Notes: generated by a model not told the origin, from the letters alone. Positions 8,618 through 18,253 are shown, counted from the first letter of the stretch. The stretch: 64,000 bases of DNA from an uncultured Psychroserpens sp. (GCF_947500255.1 NZ_CANMRL010000001.1:1054001-1118000); one strand, 5' to 3'. Translations and numbers: made by a program.

Positions 8618-10489
8618 TTATCGACCCAAATATACTAACAACACCGAAACATCTGCAGGAGAAACTCCACTTATTCGCGAAGCCTGAGAAATCGTAACGG
8701 GTTGAATTTTTGTTAATTTCTGAATAGCTTCTGTACTCATAGATTTCAATTTTGTATAGTCAAAATTTGTCGGGATTTTCACATCTTCTAACCTATTAAG
8801 TTTATCTGCATTGTTCTTTTCTTTTTCTATATATCCAGAATATTTGATTTGTATTTCGGTTTGTTCGATTGCTTCTCTGTCAAGATTATGCTCTTGAATA
8901 TAATTCTCAACAGCTTCAAAACGACGCATATCTTCAGTAGTTATATTGGGTCTAGAAAACAGTTTAAACATCTTGTCAGATTGTTTTACCAACGATGAAT
9001 TTTTTGCTTCTAATACAGGATTTGCCTCCTCAGGCTTAACACTAGTTTGTCTAAAAAAGTTGACGAAATTATCAGATTGTGTTTGCTTTTCTTCCATTCT
9101 CCTCAATCGGATCTCACTCGCTAAACCAAGTTTATATCCTTTTGGTGTTAGTCTAAAATCAGCATTATCCTGTCGCAATAAAGTTCTGTATTCTGCCCTC
9201 GATGTAAACATTCGATAAGGCTCTTCAGTTCCTTTAGTGATTAAATCATCAACCAAAACGCCTATATAAGCTTCGTTCCTTTTTAATATGAATTCATCCT
9301 TTTCCTGAACTTTCAACGCAGCATTAATTCCTGCCATCAATCCTTGAGAAGCAGCTTCTTCATATCCAGTTGTTCCATTAATTTGCCCAGCAAAAAACAA
9401 TCCATCAACTAATTTAGTTTCTAAAGTGTGCTTCAATTGTGTTGGCGGAAAATAATCATATTCTATTGCATAACCCGGTCTAAAAAATTTCACATTTTCA
9501 AAACCTACGACAGATTTTAACGCTTTAAACTGAACATCTTCTGGAAGTGATGTAGAGAATCCATTCACATAAACCTCAACAGTATTCCAACCCTCAGGCT
9601 CCACAAATAATTGATGTCTATCCTTATCGGCAAAACGATTAATCTTGTCTTCAATAGACGGACAATATCGTGGCCCAGTACTTTGAATTCTTCCATTAAA
9701 CATTGGCGAACGATCAAACCCTTCGCGAAGTAAATCATGAACTTCAGGGCTTGTATAAGTCATATGACACGAACGCTGTTCTGTTAATGGTTTTATGTTT
9801 TCTAAGTACGAGAATTTTTCAGGTTGATCATCTCCTGGTTGCTCGATCATTTTAGAATAATCTAAAGAACGACCATCTACACGAGGAGGTGTGCCTGTTT
9901 TCATTCTACCAGAGTCAAATCCGAGATTAATCAATTGTTCCGTAATTCCGGTAGCAGCTCTTTCTCCAGCTCTTCCTCCTCCAAAATTTTTATCACCAAT
10001 ATGAATCAAGCCATTTAAGAAAGTACCATTAGTAAGCACAACTGTTTTTGCTTTAATTTCTAAACCAAGCGATGTTTTTACTCCAACGACTTTGTGGTTT
10101 TCTACAATTAAACCAGATACCATTTCCTGATAAAAATCTAAGTTTTGAGTCTGCTCTAAAAGTAATCGCCAGTCTTCAGCAAAACGCATTCTATCACTTT
10201 GGACTCTCGGACTCCACATAGCTGGTCCTTTAGATTTATTAAGCATTTTAAATTGAATAGCAGACGTATCACTTACAATCCCGCTATAACCACCAAGCGC
10301 ATCAATCTCTCTAACGATTTGCCCTTTGGCAATTCCTCCCATAGCTGGGTTACATGACATTTGCGCAATGTTTTGCAAATTCATTGTAATAAGCAGGGTT
10401 TTACTTCCCATATTAGCAGCAGCAGCTGCAGCTTCACTTCCTGCATGTCCTGCGCCAACAACTATGACATCATATACTTCGTTGAACAT
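8618..10489 (-). CDS. mnmG: tRNA uridine-5-carboxymethylaminomethyl(34) synthesis enzyme MnmG
   Basis: The FAD/NADH-binding subunit that, with MnmE, makes the cmnm5 modification on U34 of tRNAs. I start it at the Met (residue 19 of the longest frame) that opens MFNEVYDVIVVGAGHAGSE, giving 623 residues, close to the usual 620-630. Seen: the dinucleotide-binding GAGHAGSEAA, the family signature around QMSCNPAMGGIAKGQIVRE, MKTGTPPRVDGRSLDYS, and FTSRAEYRTLLRQDNADFRL. The C-terminal helical domain binds MnmE and tRNA. A parS-type site lies just upstream (10502-10517) and another just downstream (8582-8597). In many bacteria gidA/mnmG is close to the origin and parAB. Confidence 0.97.
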   Translation of the reverse strand: MFNEVYDVIVVGAGHAGSEAAAAAANMGSKTLLITMNLQNIAQMSCNPAMGGIAKGQIVREIDALGGYSGIVSDTSAIQFKMLNKSKGPAMWSPRVQSDRMRFAEDWRLLLEQTQNLDFYQEMVSGLIVENHKVVGVKTSLGLEIKAKTVVLTNGTFLNGLIHIGDKNFGGGRAGERAATGITEQLINLGFDSGRMKTGTPPRVDGRSLDYSKMIEQPGDDQPEKFSYLENIKPLTEQRSCHMTYTSPEVHDLLREGFDRSPMFNGRIQSTGPRYCPSIEDKINRFADKDRHQLFVEPEGWNTVEVYVNGFSTSLPEDVQFKALKSVVGFENVKFFRPGYAIEYDYFPPTQLKHTLETKLVDGLFFAGQINGTTGYEEAASQGLMAGINAALKVQEKDEFILKRNEAYIGVLVDDLITKGTEEPYRMFTSRAEYRTLLRQDNADFRLTPKGYKLGLASEIRLRRMEEKQTQSDNFVNFFRQTSVKPEEANPVLEAKNSSLVKQSDKMFKLFSRPNITTEDMRRFEAVENYIQEHNLDREAIEQTEIQIKYSGYIEKEKNNADKLNRLEDVKIPTNFDYTKLKSMSTEAIQKLTKIQPVTISQASRISGVSPADVSVLLVYLGR

Positions 10490-10501
10490 AATCTTCTGTA
10501 T

Positions 10502-10517
10502 TGTTCCACGTGGAACA
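10502..10517. promoter_or_regulatory. parS-type ParB binding site, copy 2
   Basis: TGTTCCACGTGGAACA is a perfect 16-nt palindrome that differs from the site at 8582-8597 by one base (G for A at position 11). The same core is used as parS in Pseudomonas. It lies 13 nt upstream of the mnmG start, so it might also affect mnmG transcription. Confidence 0.78.
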
Positions 10518-10566
10518 TTAATATTCAAAAATTCAGTTTGCAAATATACGCCGAATTCCTAATATA

Positions 10567-10977
10567 CTAATGACGTGTCGTTAAGTAGTAGTTTTCCTTT
10601 GATCTCATAAGCTCGGCATCTTCATCTGTTTTATCTTGATAGCCACAATAATGAAGTATACCATGAATAACAACTCGAGATAATTCTTCGAAGAAATCCA
10701 CATTAAAATCTTTGGCGTTATCGGCGACCCTCTCAACAGAAATATAAATATCTCCGTGTAGTTCTTTTCCGACAGAATAGTCAAAGCTGATAATGTCGGT
10801 GAGTGTATCATGATTAAGATATTCTACATTTAATTTATGTAGATACTCATCATCACAGAAGATATAATTAATGTCACCTTCTCTGCGATTTTCTTCTAAA
10901 ATAGTTTGTGATATCCAATCTGAAATCTCTGCTTCTTCCTCTAACTTGAAATTGGTCTCGTAGTTAAAACTAATCAT
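10567..10977 (-). CDS. ybeY: rRNA maturation endoribonuclease YbeY
   Basis: A 136-residue single-strand RNase family member used in 16S rRNA 3' maturation and ribosome quality control. The metal-binding segment reads HGILHYCGYQDKT. The first two His of the family pattern H-x3-H-x5-H are present, but the third ligand position is Asp, as is common in Bacteroidota members. The upstream TDIISFDYSVGKELHGDIYIS matches the conserved central strand. The start lies inside the 3' end of the DUF4175 gene (8-nt overlap), so the two are probably coupled. Confidence 0.93.
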   Translation of the reverse strand: MISFNYETNFKLEEEAEISDWISQTILEENRREGDINYIFCDDEYLHKLNVEYLNHDTLTDIISFDYSVGKELHGDIYISVERVADNAKDFNVDFFEELSRVVIHGILHYCGYQDKTDEDAELMRSKENYYLTTRH

Positions 10978-13900
10978 TAGCCTTTTTAAAATACTCTTGA
11001 ACTTTCTTTTTGTAAACTTGTTGCAAAGGTAATGCTTGGCGGTTTAAAATTTCAGTAGTATTAAAATATTCTTTAGCCTTAGGTATTTGGTTAGGAATTT
11101 TATTATCGTATGTTTTATTATTTGTTTCAGATTTTCGTTTATTATCTTGGCCTTGCATAAAAGTCGCGTTCTCTAGCTTAAGTAATTGATGCTGCAATTC
11201 CATCATCTTTTGAAGCGTTTGATTGGTAAAACCTTTATTAATTAGATCCAACTCTATCTCTTCCATTTGCTTCAATAATTCGCCTCCAAAACCTTTTTTG
11301 CCTTCCTTGCCTAATTTATTCTCTAAAGCTTGACGTAATTGTTGTTGTCTTTGGTAGATTTCATAAAGTTCACCATTAGTGTCTTCACTATTTCCTTCGC
11401 CTTCACCTTGACCCTCACCTTCGCCTTGTTTTTTCCCGTCTTTACCATCCTTCCCTTTATCTCCATCTTTTGGATTGCCATTCTCTCCATTTTGTTCTTT
11501 CTGGCCTTCACCTTCTTGACCATTTTCGCCCTCTTTGGGTTTCTTTCCTTTTTGGCCTTTTTTCATGCCTTCTTCCATTTTCTTATTAAGTTCTTCTTGA
11601 CTCATAATAATATCTGGAAGCTGCTCGCCTTGTCCTTGTCCTTGACCCATTGAAGGATTCATTTGCATGTTCATGTTATCTAAAACATCGCTTAAAAAGC
11701 TAGCTAATTCATTAGTAGACGTAATCGTGTATTGTTGTGAAGAAATGCCTTGATATATCTGATTTTCAGACAATTGAGCCATAGACTTATCTATATTATA
11801 AAACACGCTGGTAATTTGTGCATTGACTTGCTCAGATATTGCTGGCTGTCGTAATGATAATGCAAATAGGCTATCATCAACATGCTCAAAATGTTCTCTT
11901 AAGTTGTATTGTTTTCTTAAGAATTTGCCATACTCATTATGGTTAACTTCTATGCTTTTAAATTGATTCATTAAGTTTTCTTGATCAAAAGAAAATAGCA
12001 CCAAATTGTCTAGTATTTGTCGCAGCACGTCAATATCTTCTTGCATTTGTTCGCCACCACCCATCTGCATGCCTTGCGCCATTTTTTGGCTCATCTCTTT
12101 CATTTTTTGTGCCGCTTGCTTTTGCTTTTTCTTAGCCTTCTGTTGGGCATCTTGTGGTCCCTGAGGCTCTTGTGGGTCTTGCTTATCTTTAGGCTCTCCT
12201 TGTTCTTGTTTTTCCCCTTGTTGCTCTTGCTGCTCTTGGGCGTCTTTTTCCTCTTGCTTTTCTAAGGCATCAGTGGCCTCTTGCTGATCTTGTTTAATAG
12301 ACTCCTCAGTTGGTTTATCTTGAGGTAAATCCATTGGTTTTTGGAGCTCATTATTTTCCTTTTCTAGATCCTCCATTTCCTTCTGGAAATCTTCAAACTT
12401 CTCGTTGAGCTTTTCTTGTTCTTCTTTGGTATTATTTTCTTTGGTTTCTTCAGATAACTTCTCTTGTTCTTCGGCAAGCTCTTCGAGTTCTTTCATTAAT
12501 TTCTCGGCTTTCTTGGCTACATAAAAGCGTTTTGTGAGTTCTAAAAGTTGTTTTAGACTCTTCTCCTTATTTTTGTTTTGTTTAGCTAACTGCTCAAGTT
12601 TCTGAGTGAATTCTTCCTTGTTGATTTTATCCTTCATCTTCTCCAGCTCCTCTAAAAGTTTTTCATCCTTTTTGAGTTGTTGTTCATTCTCTTCTAGTCG
12701 CTTTTGTAAATCTTCTTTAAACTGATCTTTCTCTTTATCTTCATTTTGAAACTCTTCAATATTTTCTTTCAGTTTTTTATTGAAGTTTTGCATCAATTGC
12801 TCCTGCTCTTTTTGACGCTTGATGAAATTCTCAAACTTTTTCTTGTCATTAAAATTGAGTTCTTTCTTTTCTTTTTGTGTCTTAGACAATTCTTTAAGCT
12901 GTTTGTCTTGCTCTTTAAGTTTATCAAACGTGTTGCTTATGTCTTTTATCGTTTCATTTTGTTCTTCCAATTGCTTTTGCTCCTCTTCATCTTTAGTTAG
13001 CTTTCTATAACTAAAAACCGAGCTTTTCGAGCTCTTATATCTATGTAACGCATCATTATCAAATACTTGAAAATAGAGTTCGTAGTCTACTCCTTCTTCA
13101 AGGTTTAGTTGATTTGGAAAAGCGCTTACAAATTCATCAAAAGTAGATTTAGAAACACTCATGACTTCATACGACTTTGCTTCAGGGTTATTACTTGGGT
13201 AATACACCATTTGAAGTTTACTCAACCCATAATCATCACTTACCTGTCCAAAAAAGTACAGGGTTTGATTGTCTAGAGAATCTTTTTCCATTTTCACATT
13301 CATTTCAGGATAACTATCCTTGATGACATTAATAGAAAAAGCAAGGTTTTCATAGTCTTTTAATTGTTCGTTACTCGTACTTATGCTATAATCTGTATTA
13401 CTAAAAATACGTTTTGTAGTTTCAAACTTCCCTTCGGAAATAGACTTAAATGTTGTTGTATCTTTAGAGTAAAAGACAACCTCATCTGTAGACTTAGTGT
13501 TTACCCTCCATGTAACATTAGTGCCTTCAGGAATAGTGGAACTCCCGGTGCTTTTTAAAACCTCATCTTGTTTTTTGGTATAGGCTGGGTAATCTAATAC
13601 CATTTCAAAATTGACCAATGTAGGCACTTTAATAATGTCTAAATTGTAATTTTTTGATAGCACATCATTTGCTGATAAGCTAAAAGATAAAGCCTCTTTT
13701 GGTTGTGCAAATACATATTCAAACTGACCAGGTGCTTTTTGTTGCATAAAAAACGACTGTCCATTAAAATGAATTTGTGCGTTTTCTGGGATGATGTCTC
13801 CTGCAGTATTGACAACTACTTTAAAGTCTTTATTCTCTATGGCTTTTAAATCTTCATTAACCACAAAAAACTGAAATGGTGCTGGAGGCTCATACGCCGT

Positions 13901-14461
13901 ATTATAGTTCACAACACGTTCATAGCTATCACTAAACCAGTCTATTTTACCTGTTAAGAAGGACAGAAGTAAAATAGCGACAGGAATCGCAGCATATTTT
14001 AAATATTTGGCGTTTTTCTTAAAGTTAATAGCTAGTTTGAATGGGATTGGGCTCAACTCAGCAGATTTCTGCTCAATACTAGCTTCCAATAATTCCGATT
14101 GTTGACTATTTTGGTTTAACTGAAGTACATTTAATAGTTTATCATTCACTTCTGGAAAATGGTTCCCAATAATTTGAGACGCTTCTTCATAATCGATTCC
14201 TTTTTGAAGCTTGAACAATTTCGCTAGAGGAAATGCAATAAACTTAGCAAATAGAGCTATTTCCACAGCAATAAAGACCCAAAACAAAATGGTTCTTGCC
14301 GTAGGACTTAGCCATAAAAAATATTCAATAAGTAAGGTGACAATAAGATATAAAAGTCCGATTGCAAAAAATAAAATCGCACCTTTAAGTAATTCATTCG
14401 TATAATAACGCTTGATGAATTGTTCTAATTTACCTTGTATTTGATTAAAATTACTTGCCAT
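10970..14461 (-). CDS. DUF4175-family large membrane-anchored coiled-coil protein
   Basis: 1163 residues. The N-terminus has two membrane helices (about residues 24-48 and 55-78) and a third at about 152-170. A beta-rich extracytoplasmic region (about 190-490) ends in SYRKLTKDEEEQ. A very long Glu/Gln/Lys coiled coil (about 490-800) and a Gly/Glu/Lys/Gln low-complexity stretch (about 930-1060, GEGEGQGEGEGN-type) follow. The C-terminal 90 residues are well ordered (LLKQMEEIELDLINKGF...). The architecture fits DUF4175, common in Bacteroidota and of unknown function. The gene leads an operon with ybeY and perhaps mnmG. Confidence 0.85.
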   Translation of the reverse strand: MASNFNQIQGKLEQFIKRYYTNELLKGAILFFAIGLLYLIVTLLIEYFLWLSPTARTILFWVFIAVEIALFAKFIAFPLAKLFKLQKGIDYEEASQIIGNHFPEVNDKLLNVLQLNQNSQQSELLEASIEQKSAELSPIPFKLAINFKKNAKYLKYAAIPVAILLLSFLTGKIDWFSDSYERVVNYNTAYEPPAPFQFFVVNEDLKAIENKDFKVVVNTAGDIIPENAQIHFNGQSFFMQQKAPGQFEYVFAQPKEALSFSLSANDVLSKNYNLDIIKVPTLVNFEMVLDYPAYTKKQDEVLKSTGSSTIPEGTNVTWRVNTKSTDEVVFYSKDTTTFKSISEGKFETTKRIFSNTDYSISTSNEQLKDYENLAFSINVIKDSYPEMNVKMEKDSLDNQTLYFFGQVSDDYGLSKLQMVYYPSNNPEAKSYEVMSVSKSTFDEFVSAFPNQLNLEEGVDYELYFQVFDNDALHRYKSSKSSVFSYRKLTKDEEEQKQLEEQNETIKDISNTFDKLKEQDKQLKELSKTQKEKKELNFNDKKKFENFIKRQKEQEQLMQNFNKKLKENIEEFQNEDKEKDQFKEDLQKRLEENEQQLKKDEKLLEELEKMKDKINKEEFTQKLEQLAKQNKNKEKSLKQLLELTKRFYVAKKAEKLMKELEELAEEQEKLSEETKENNTKEEQEKLNEKFEDFQKEMEDLEKENNELQKPMDLPQDKPTEESIKQDQQEATDALEKQEEKDAQEQQEQQGEKQEQGEPKDKQDPQEPQGPQDAQQKAKKKQKQAAQKMKEMSQKMAQGMQMGGGEQMQEDIDVLRQILDNLVLFSFDQENLMNQFKSIEVNHNEYGKFLRKQYNLREHFEHVDDSLFALSLRQPAISEQVNAQITSVFYNIDKSMAQLSENQIYQGISSQQYTITSTNELASFLSDVLDNMNMQMNPSMGQGQGQGEQLPDIIMSQEELNKKMEEGMKKGQKGKKPKEGENGQEGEGQKEQNGENGNPKDGDKGKDGKDGKKQGEGEGQGEGEGNSEDTNGELYEIYQRQQQLRQALENKLGKEGKKGFGGELLKQMEEIELDLINKGFTNQTLQKMMELQHQLLKLENATFMQGQDNKRKSETNNKTYDNKIPNQIPKAKEYFNTTEILNRQALPLQQVYKKKVQEYFKKAND

Positions 14462-14582
14462 ACTGATAATTAACTCACTAATCTACAATTTTATTTTAAA
14501 CGGTAAATGCCTAAATTTGGTAAGATTCTGTTAATTTCGAGGAGTTGTGTTAAAATAGAGACCAACTTAAAACCAAATTTAA

Positions 14583-15623
14583 ATGAAAGACCTCAAATAC
14601 CTAGCTGCTTTTTCTATACCAATTGTTGCCTTAATAAGTCTTTATTTTAAAGGAACTTTAGTGTACTTAACACCTGTTTATGCTTTTGTTATTATTCCCG
14701 TTTTAGAGCTCATATTTCCAGTAGATACTTATAATTTGAATTCTGAGGAAGCTGATAGTAAATTAAAGCGCAAACTATTTGATTGGCTATTATATCTTAA
14801 CCTTCCCGTGGTTTATAGTTTGGTATTCTATGGCGCCTATGTGGCATCTTTTAGTGTCATTGAAACTTATGAACTTGTTGGAGTAATCTTATCTGTAGGT
14901 ATTGTGCTAGGTGTAAATGGAATAAACGTTGCTCACGAATTGGGCCACAGACAAGCCACAAATGAACGTTTTATTGGTAAAGCCTTGCTTCTACCATCTC
15001 AATACATGCATTTTTATATCGAACACAATTTTGGACATCATTTGCACGCAGCAACACCAGAAGACCCAGCAACCGCAAGATATAATCAAACGGTGTATTC
15101 ATTTTGGGTAACTTCAATTTTTAGGCAATATCTAAGTGCGTGGCGAATTCAGAGAACATTATTAAAAAATAACCATCAAAAGGTTTTTTCAGTAAAAAAC
15201 GATATGCTTTGGTATATCATCTTTCAAGTCTGCTATTTAGTTGTTATGTTTTATGTGTTTGGTGTTCTCGGACTATTATTTGCTTTTGCTGCTGCTGTTG
15301 TTGGGTTTTTATTGCTTGAAACGGTTAACTATATTGAACATTACGGTTTAATGCGTTTAAAAACCAAATCTGGTCGTTATGAGCGCGTCAAAGAAATGCA
15401 TTCATGGAATTCTAACCATGTGATAGGGAGAATTGTGTTGTATGAACTCACAAGACATAGCGATCATCATTTTAAATCATCAAAAAAGTATCAAACCTTA
15501 GACTGTCACGATGAGAGTCCGCAAATGCCATATGGTTATCCAACATCAATGGTATTAGCAATGCTTCCGCCGTTATGGTTTAAAATAATGAACAAGCGTG
15601 TGCCAAAGGAAATGATTATCTAA
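14583..15623 (+). CDS. alkB: AlkB-type alkane 1-monooxygenase (membrane di-iron hydroxylase)
   Basis: A 346-residue integral membrane protein with about six hydrophobic segments and all the histidine clusters of AlkB alkane hydroxylases: HELGHR at 118-123, EHNFGHH at 147-153, NYIEHYG at 249-255 and RHSDHH at 291-296. Such enzymes oxidise terminal C-H bonds of medium to long n-alkanes or related chains, taking electrons from rubredoxin. No rubredoxin or rubredoxin reductase gene is nearby. The NYIEHYG block favours AlkB over a generic fatty-acid desaturase. The substrate in this organism is unknown. It is divergent from the DUF4175 gene and appears monocistronic. Confidence 0.87.
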   Translation: MKDLKYLAAFSIPIVALISLYFKGTLVYLTPVYAFVIIPVLELIFPVDTYNLNSEEADSKLKRKLFDWLLYLNLPVVYSLVFYGAYVASFSVIETYELVGVILSVGIVLGVNGINVAHELGHRQATNERFIGKALLLPSQYMHFYIEHNFGHHLHAATPEDPATARYNQTVYSFWVTSIFRQYLSAWRIQRTLLKNNHQKVFSVKNDMLWYIIFQVCYLVVMFYVFGVLGLLFAFAAAVVGFLLLETVNYIEHYGLMRLKTKSGRYERVKEMHSWNSNHVIGRIVLYELTRHSDHHFKSSKKYQTLDCHDESPQMPYGYPTSMVLAMLPPLWFKIMNKRVPKEMII

Positions 15624-15628
15624 GTTAG

Positions 15629-15820
15629 TTAAAACAGTCTTTTAGCTATGTAAATAAATGATATGGAAATGCATAGTGCTATTATAAAACCATACAAATT
15701 ATTTAAATCTAAGTGTTTGTCTGTTATATATTTACCTATAAAAAACAACAAAAATATAATCGATAAAAAAAACGAGATGTATCCTACACTAGCTAAGATA
15801 TATGGTATTAGTTTTTTCAT
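15629..15820 (-). CDS. Small two-helix membrane protein, unknown
   Basis: 63 residues with two clear hydrophobic helices (about 5-28 and 40-60) and a basic N-terminus (MKKLIPYI). It converges on the alkB-type gene with a 5-nt gap. I do not recognise it. The hydrophobic periodicity and Lys start suggest a real product, but there is no supporting context. Confidence 0.45.
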   Translation of the reverse strand: MKKLIPYILASVGYISFFLSIIFLLFFIGKYITDKHLDLNNLYGFIIALCISISFIYIAKRLF

Positions 15821-15943
15821 TAAACAAAAATAAATAAACTAATACAATAGCTTCATTTTTTCAAAATAAAAACAAAGGCTCTACTCTATTTTCTTTGTTC
15901 TCTAATCTTATCAATCTATCTTTGCGGCTTTAAATAACAGATA

Positions 15944-17455
15944 ATGACCAAACCCGTTCGTGTGCGTTTTGCGCCAAGCCCAACAGGACCTTTACATATT
16001 GGAGGCGTTAGAACTGCGCTTTTTAATTATTTATTTGCCAAAAAACATAATGGCACATTTGTACTTCGTATAGAAGACACCGATCAAAATCGTTATGTTG
16101 AAGGTGCCGAAAATTATATTGTTGAATCTTTAAATTGGTGTGGAATTCCTTTTGACGAAGGTGTTGGGAAAAACGAAAAATTTGGACCATACAGACAAAG
16201 CGAACGTAAACATTTGTACAAGCAATATGCAGATGAATTGATTGCAAAAGGCCATGCTTATTATGCATTTGATACTGCTGAAAAATTGGATTTTCACAGA
16301 AAAGACCATGAAGCTAAAGGCAAAACCTTTATTTATAATTGGCACAACCGATTAAAACTGAATAATTCTTTATCGCTTTCTGAAGATGAAGTCCAAACAA
16401 AATTAGATGCAGATGAGGATTATGTGATTCGATTTAAATCTCCTCAAGATGAAACCTTGCATTTAAAAGATAGTATTCGTGGTGATATTAAAATTGACAC
16501 CAATGTTTTAGATGATAAGGTTTTATTTAAAAGTGATGGCATGCCTACATACCATTTGGCCAACATTGTAGATGATCACCTTATGGAAATCTCACACGTG
16601 ATTCGTGGCGAAGAATGGTTGCCGTCATTAGCATTACACTTTCAATTGTATGCAGCTTTTGGTTGGGAAGCGCCTCAGTTTGCACATTTGCCATTGATCT
16701 TGAAACCAACCGGAAAAGGGAAACTAAGTAAACGTGATGGCGATAAATTAGGGTTTCCTGTATTTCCATTAGAGTGGAGAGATCCTAAAACTGATGATCT
16801 CTCAAGAGGTTATAAAGAAGATGGTTATTTTGCCGAAGCTATGGTGAACTTCCTTGCGTTTTTAGGCTGGAATCCAGGTACAGAACAAGAAATATTTTCT
16901 TTAGACGAATTAATCAATGCATTTGAATTAGAACGTGTTAATAAAGCTGGAGCACGATTTGATCCTGATAAAATAAAGTGGTTTAACCATCATTATATGC
17001 AAGATCAAGACAATCATGATTTGGCTTTGGCATTTCAGAAATCGAAATCAGAATTATCTCAGATAGATACCCAATATATTGAAATGGTTATCGCTTTAGT
17101 AAAAGAACGTGCTACGTTTGTAAGTGATTTTTGGGATCTAAGTCACTTCTTTTTTGTAGCGCCTTCGGTATACGACGAAAAAGCATCTAAGAAAGCTATA
17201 AAAGAAGGAACAACAACTATTCTTAACACGGTAAAAGAATTAGTTGATAGTGTTGATGATTTCACAGTAGAGAACCTTCAAAATTCAATAAAAGGATGGA
17301 TCACATCTAATGACATTGGTTTTGGAAAGGTAATGATGCCATTGCGTTTAGCGCTTGTTGGTGCTTTACAGGGTCCAGATGTATTTGATATTATTTACAT
17401 GATCGGAAAAGCTGAAACACTGAAGCGTATTGATAGCCTGATTGCAACAACATAA
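15944..17455 (+). CDS. gltX: Glutamyl-tRNA synthetase
   Basis: Class I aminoacyl-tRNA synthetase, 503 residues, charging tRNA-Glu. The HIGH-type motif is in FAPSPTGPLHIGGVRTALF at the N-terminus and the KMSKS-type motif is KLSKRDG at about residue 264. The alpha-helical anticodon-binding part fills the C-terminal third. Because glnS is also in this window, direct Gln-tRNA charging is available and GltX is probably of the discriminating type. Confidence 0.97.
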   Translation: MTKPVRVRFAPSPTGPLHIGGVRTALFNYLFAKKHNGTFVLRIEDTDQNRYVEGAENYIVESLNWCGIPFDEGVGKNEKFGPYRQSERKHLYKQYADELIAKGHAYYAFDTAEKLDFHRKDHEAKGKTFIYNWHNRLKLNNSLSLSEDEVQTKLDADEDYVIRFKSPQDETLHLKDSIRGDIKIDTNVLDDKVLFKSDGMPTYHLANIVDDHLMEISHVIRGEEWLPSLALHFQLYAAFGWEAPQFAHLPLILKPTGKGKLSKRDGDKLGFPVFPLEWRDPKTDDLSRGYKEDGYFAEAMVNFLAFLGWNPGTEQEIFSLDELINAFELERVNKAGARFDPDKIKWFNHHYMQDQDNHDLALAFQKSKSELSQIDTQYIEMVIALVKERATFVSDFWDLSHFFFVAPSVYDEKASKKAIKEGTTTILNTVKELVDSVDDFTVENLQNSIKGWITSNDIGFGKVMMPLRLALVGALQGPDVFDIIYMIGKAETLKRIDSLIATT

Positions 17456-17493
17456 GCTTTCAAACTTATTTATAGACTCCAAAAGATCTGAGC

Positions 17494-18177
17494 TTAAAAC
17501 GTAATCATCAAAGCAAACGATAGCATACTTTGATTCCCTTCAAAGCGATCGGCATTACCGCCTACATTTAAGTTTTGGTCATTCAGTTTATTGAATATAT
17601 TGGTGAATCCATAACTATAAGTCGCTCTCAACTTAAAGTTTCCTATACCAGCAGATGCACCTACAACACCATTGACATTAAACTGTGAAATTGGTGTAAT
17701 ATCTTCAGCTAATAAGGCATCAAAACCATTGATGACATAGTTGCTTTGACTGTCATCTTTTAGTTCCAGTTCACTATTGTACTGTAGTTGTGGCCCTAAA
17801 TCTATAGTAAGGTAATCACCCAATAACTTTGCATGAAATAAAAAGGCAAGTTGTACCGCTTTAAGCTCGTACTCCACTTGTTCTTGAGTCACAGTAGCAG
17901 CAGATGGTCTTCCTGTAATTTCAAATGAGTTTTGAGAAAACTGCAAGCCATAACTTACGGTATACCATTTATGAGGAAGATCAACTGTGGCAATCATACC
18001 GCCAATAAACCCATTTCCACTTTTGGTAGCGAAATTATCAGTTTTAATATCATATTGTGTTAAACCTCCAATAACCCCTATTCCATTTCTAATATTGTAG
18101 TTCTTAGGTTGTGCCACAGATAGTGTAACAAAACCTATACAAAACGCTACTAATAAAATAAACTGCTTTTTTTGCAT
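17494..18177 (-). CDS. Outer-membrane beta-barrel protein, PorT-like type
   Basis: About 227 residues when started at the Met (18177) that opens the signal peptide MQKKQFILLVAFCIGFVTLSVAQ; the longer frame would add eight polar residues. The mature part consists of short amphipathic strands with Gly/Tyr turns (GVIGGLTQYDIKT..., YTVSYGLQFSQNSFEI) and ends in SFALMITF, a typical C-terminal aromatic barrel signal. This fits the outer-membrane beta-barrel group named after PorT. Function is unknown. It converges with gltX. Confidence 0.72.
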   Translation of the reverse strand: MQKKQFILLVAFCIGFVTLSVAQPKNYNIRNGIGVIGGLTQYDIKTDNFATKSGNGFIGGMIATVDLPHKWYTVSYGLQFSQNSFEITGRPSAATVTQEQVEYELKAVQLAFLFHAKLLGDYLTIDLGPQLQYNSELELKDDSQSNYVINGFDALLAEDITPISQFNVNGVVGASAGIGNFKLRATYSYGFTNIFNKLNDQNLNVGGNADRFEGNQSMLSFALMITF

Positions 18178-18253
18178 GTGTTTAGTGTGTGATTTGGGCA
18201 AATATAACTTAAATTAGTAATTCATTATTTTATCTAACCATTAAAAACTTCAT

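Noticed and set aside
11339-13010. Several plus-strand frames rich in Leu/Phe/Ser
   Set aside because: They are antisense shadows of the Glu/Gln/Lys coiled coil of the DUF4175 gene (GAA, CAA and AAG codons read backward as TTC, TTG and CTT).
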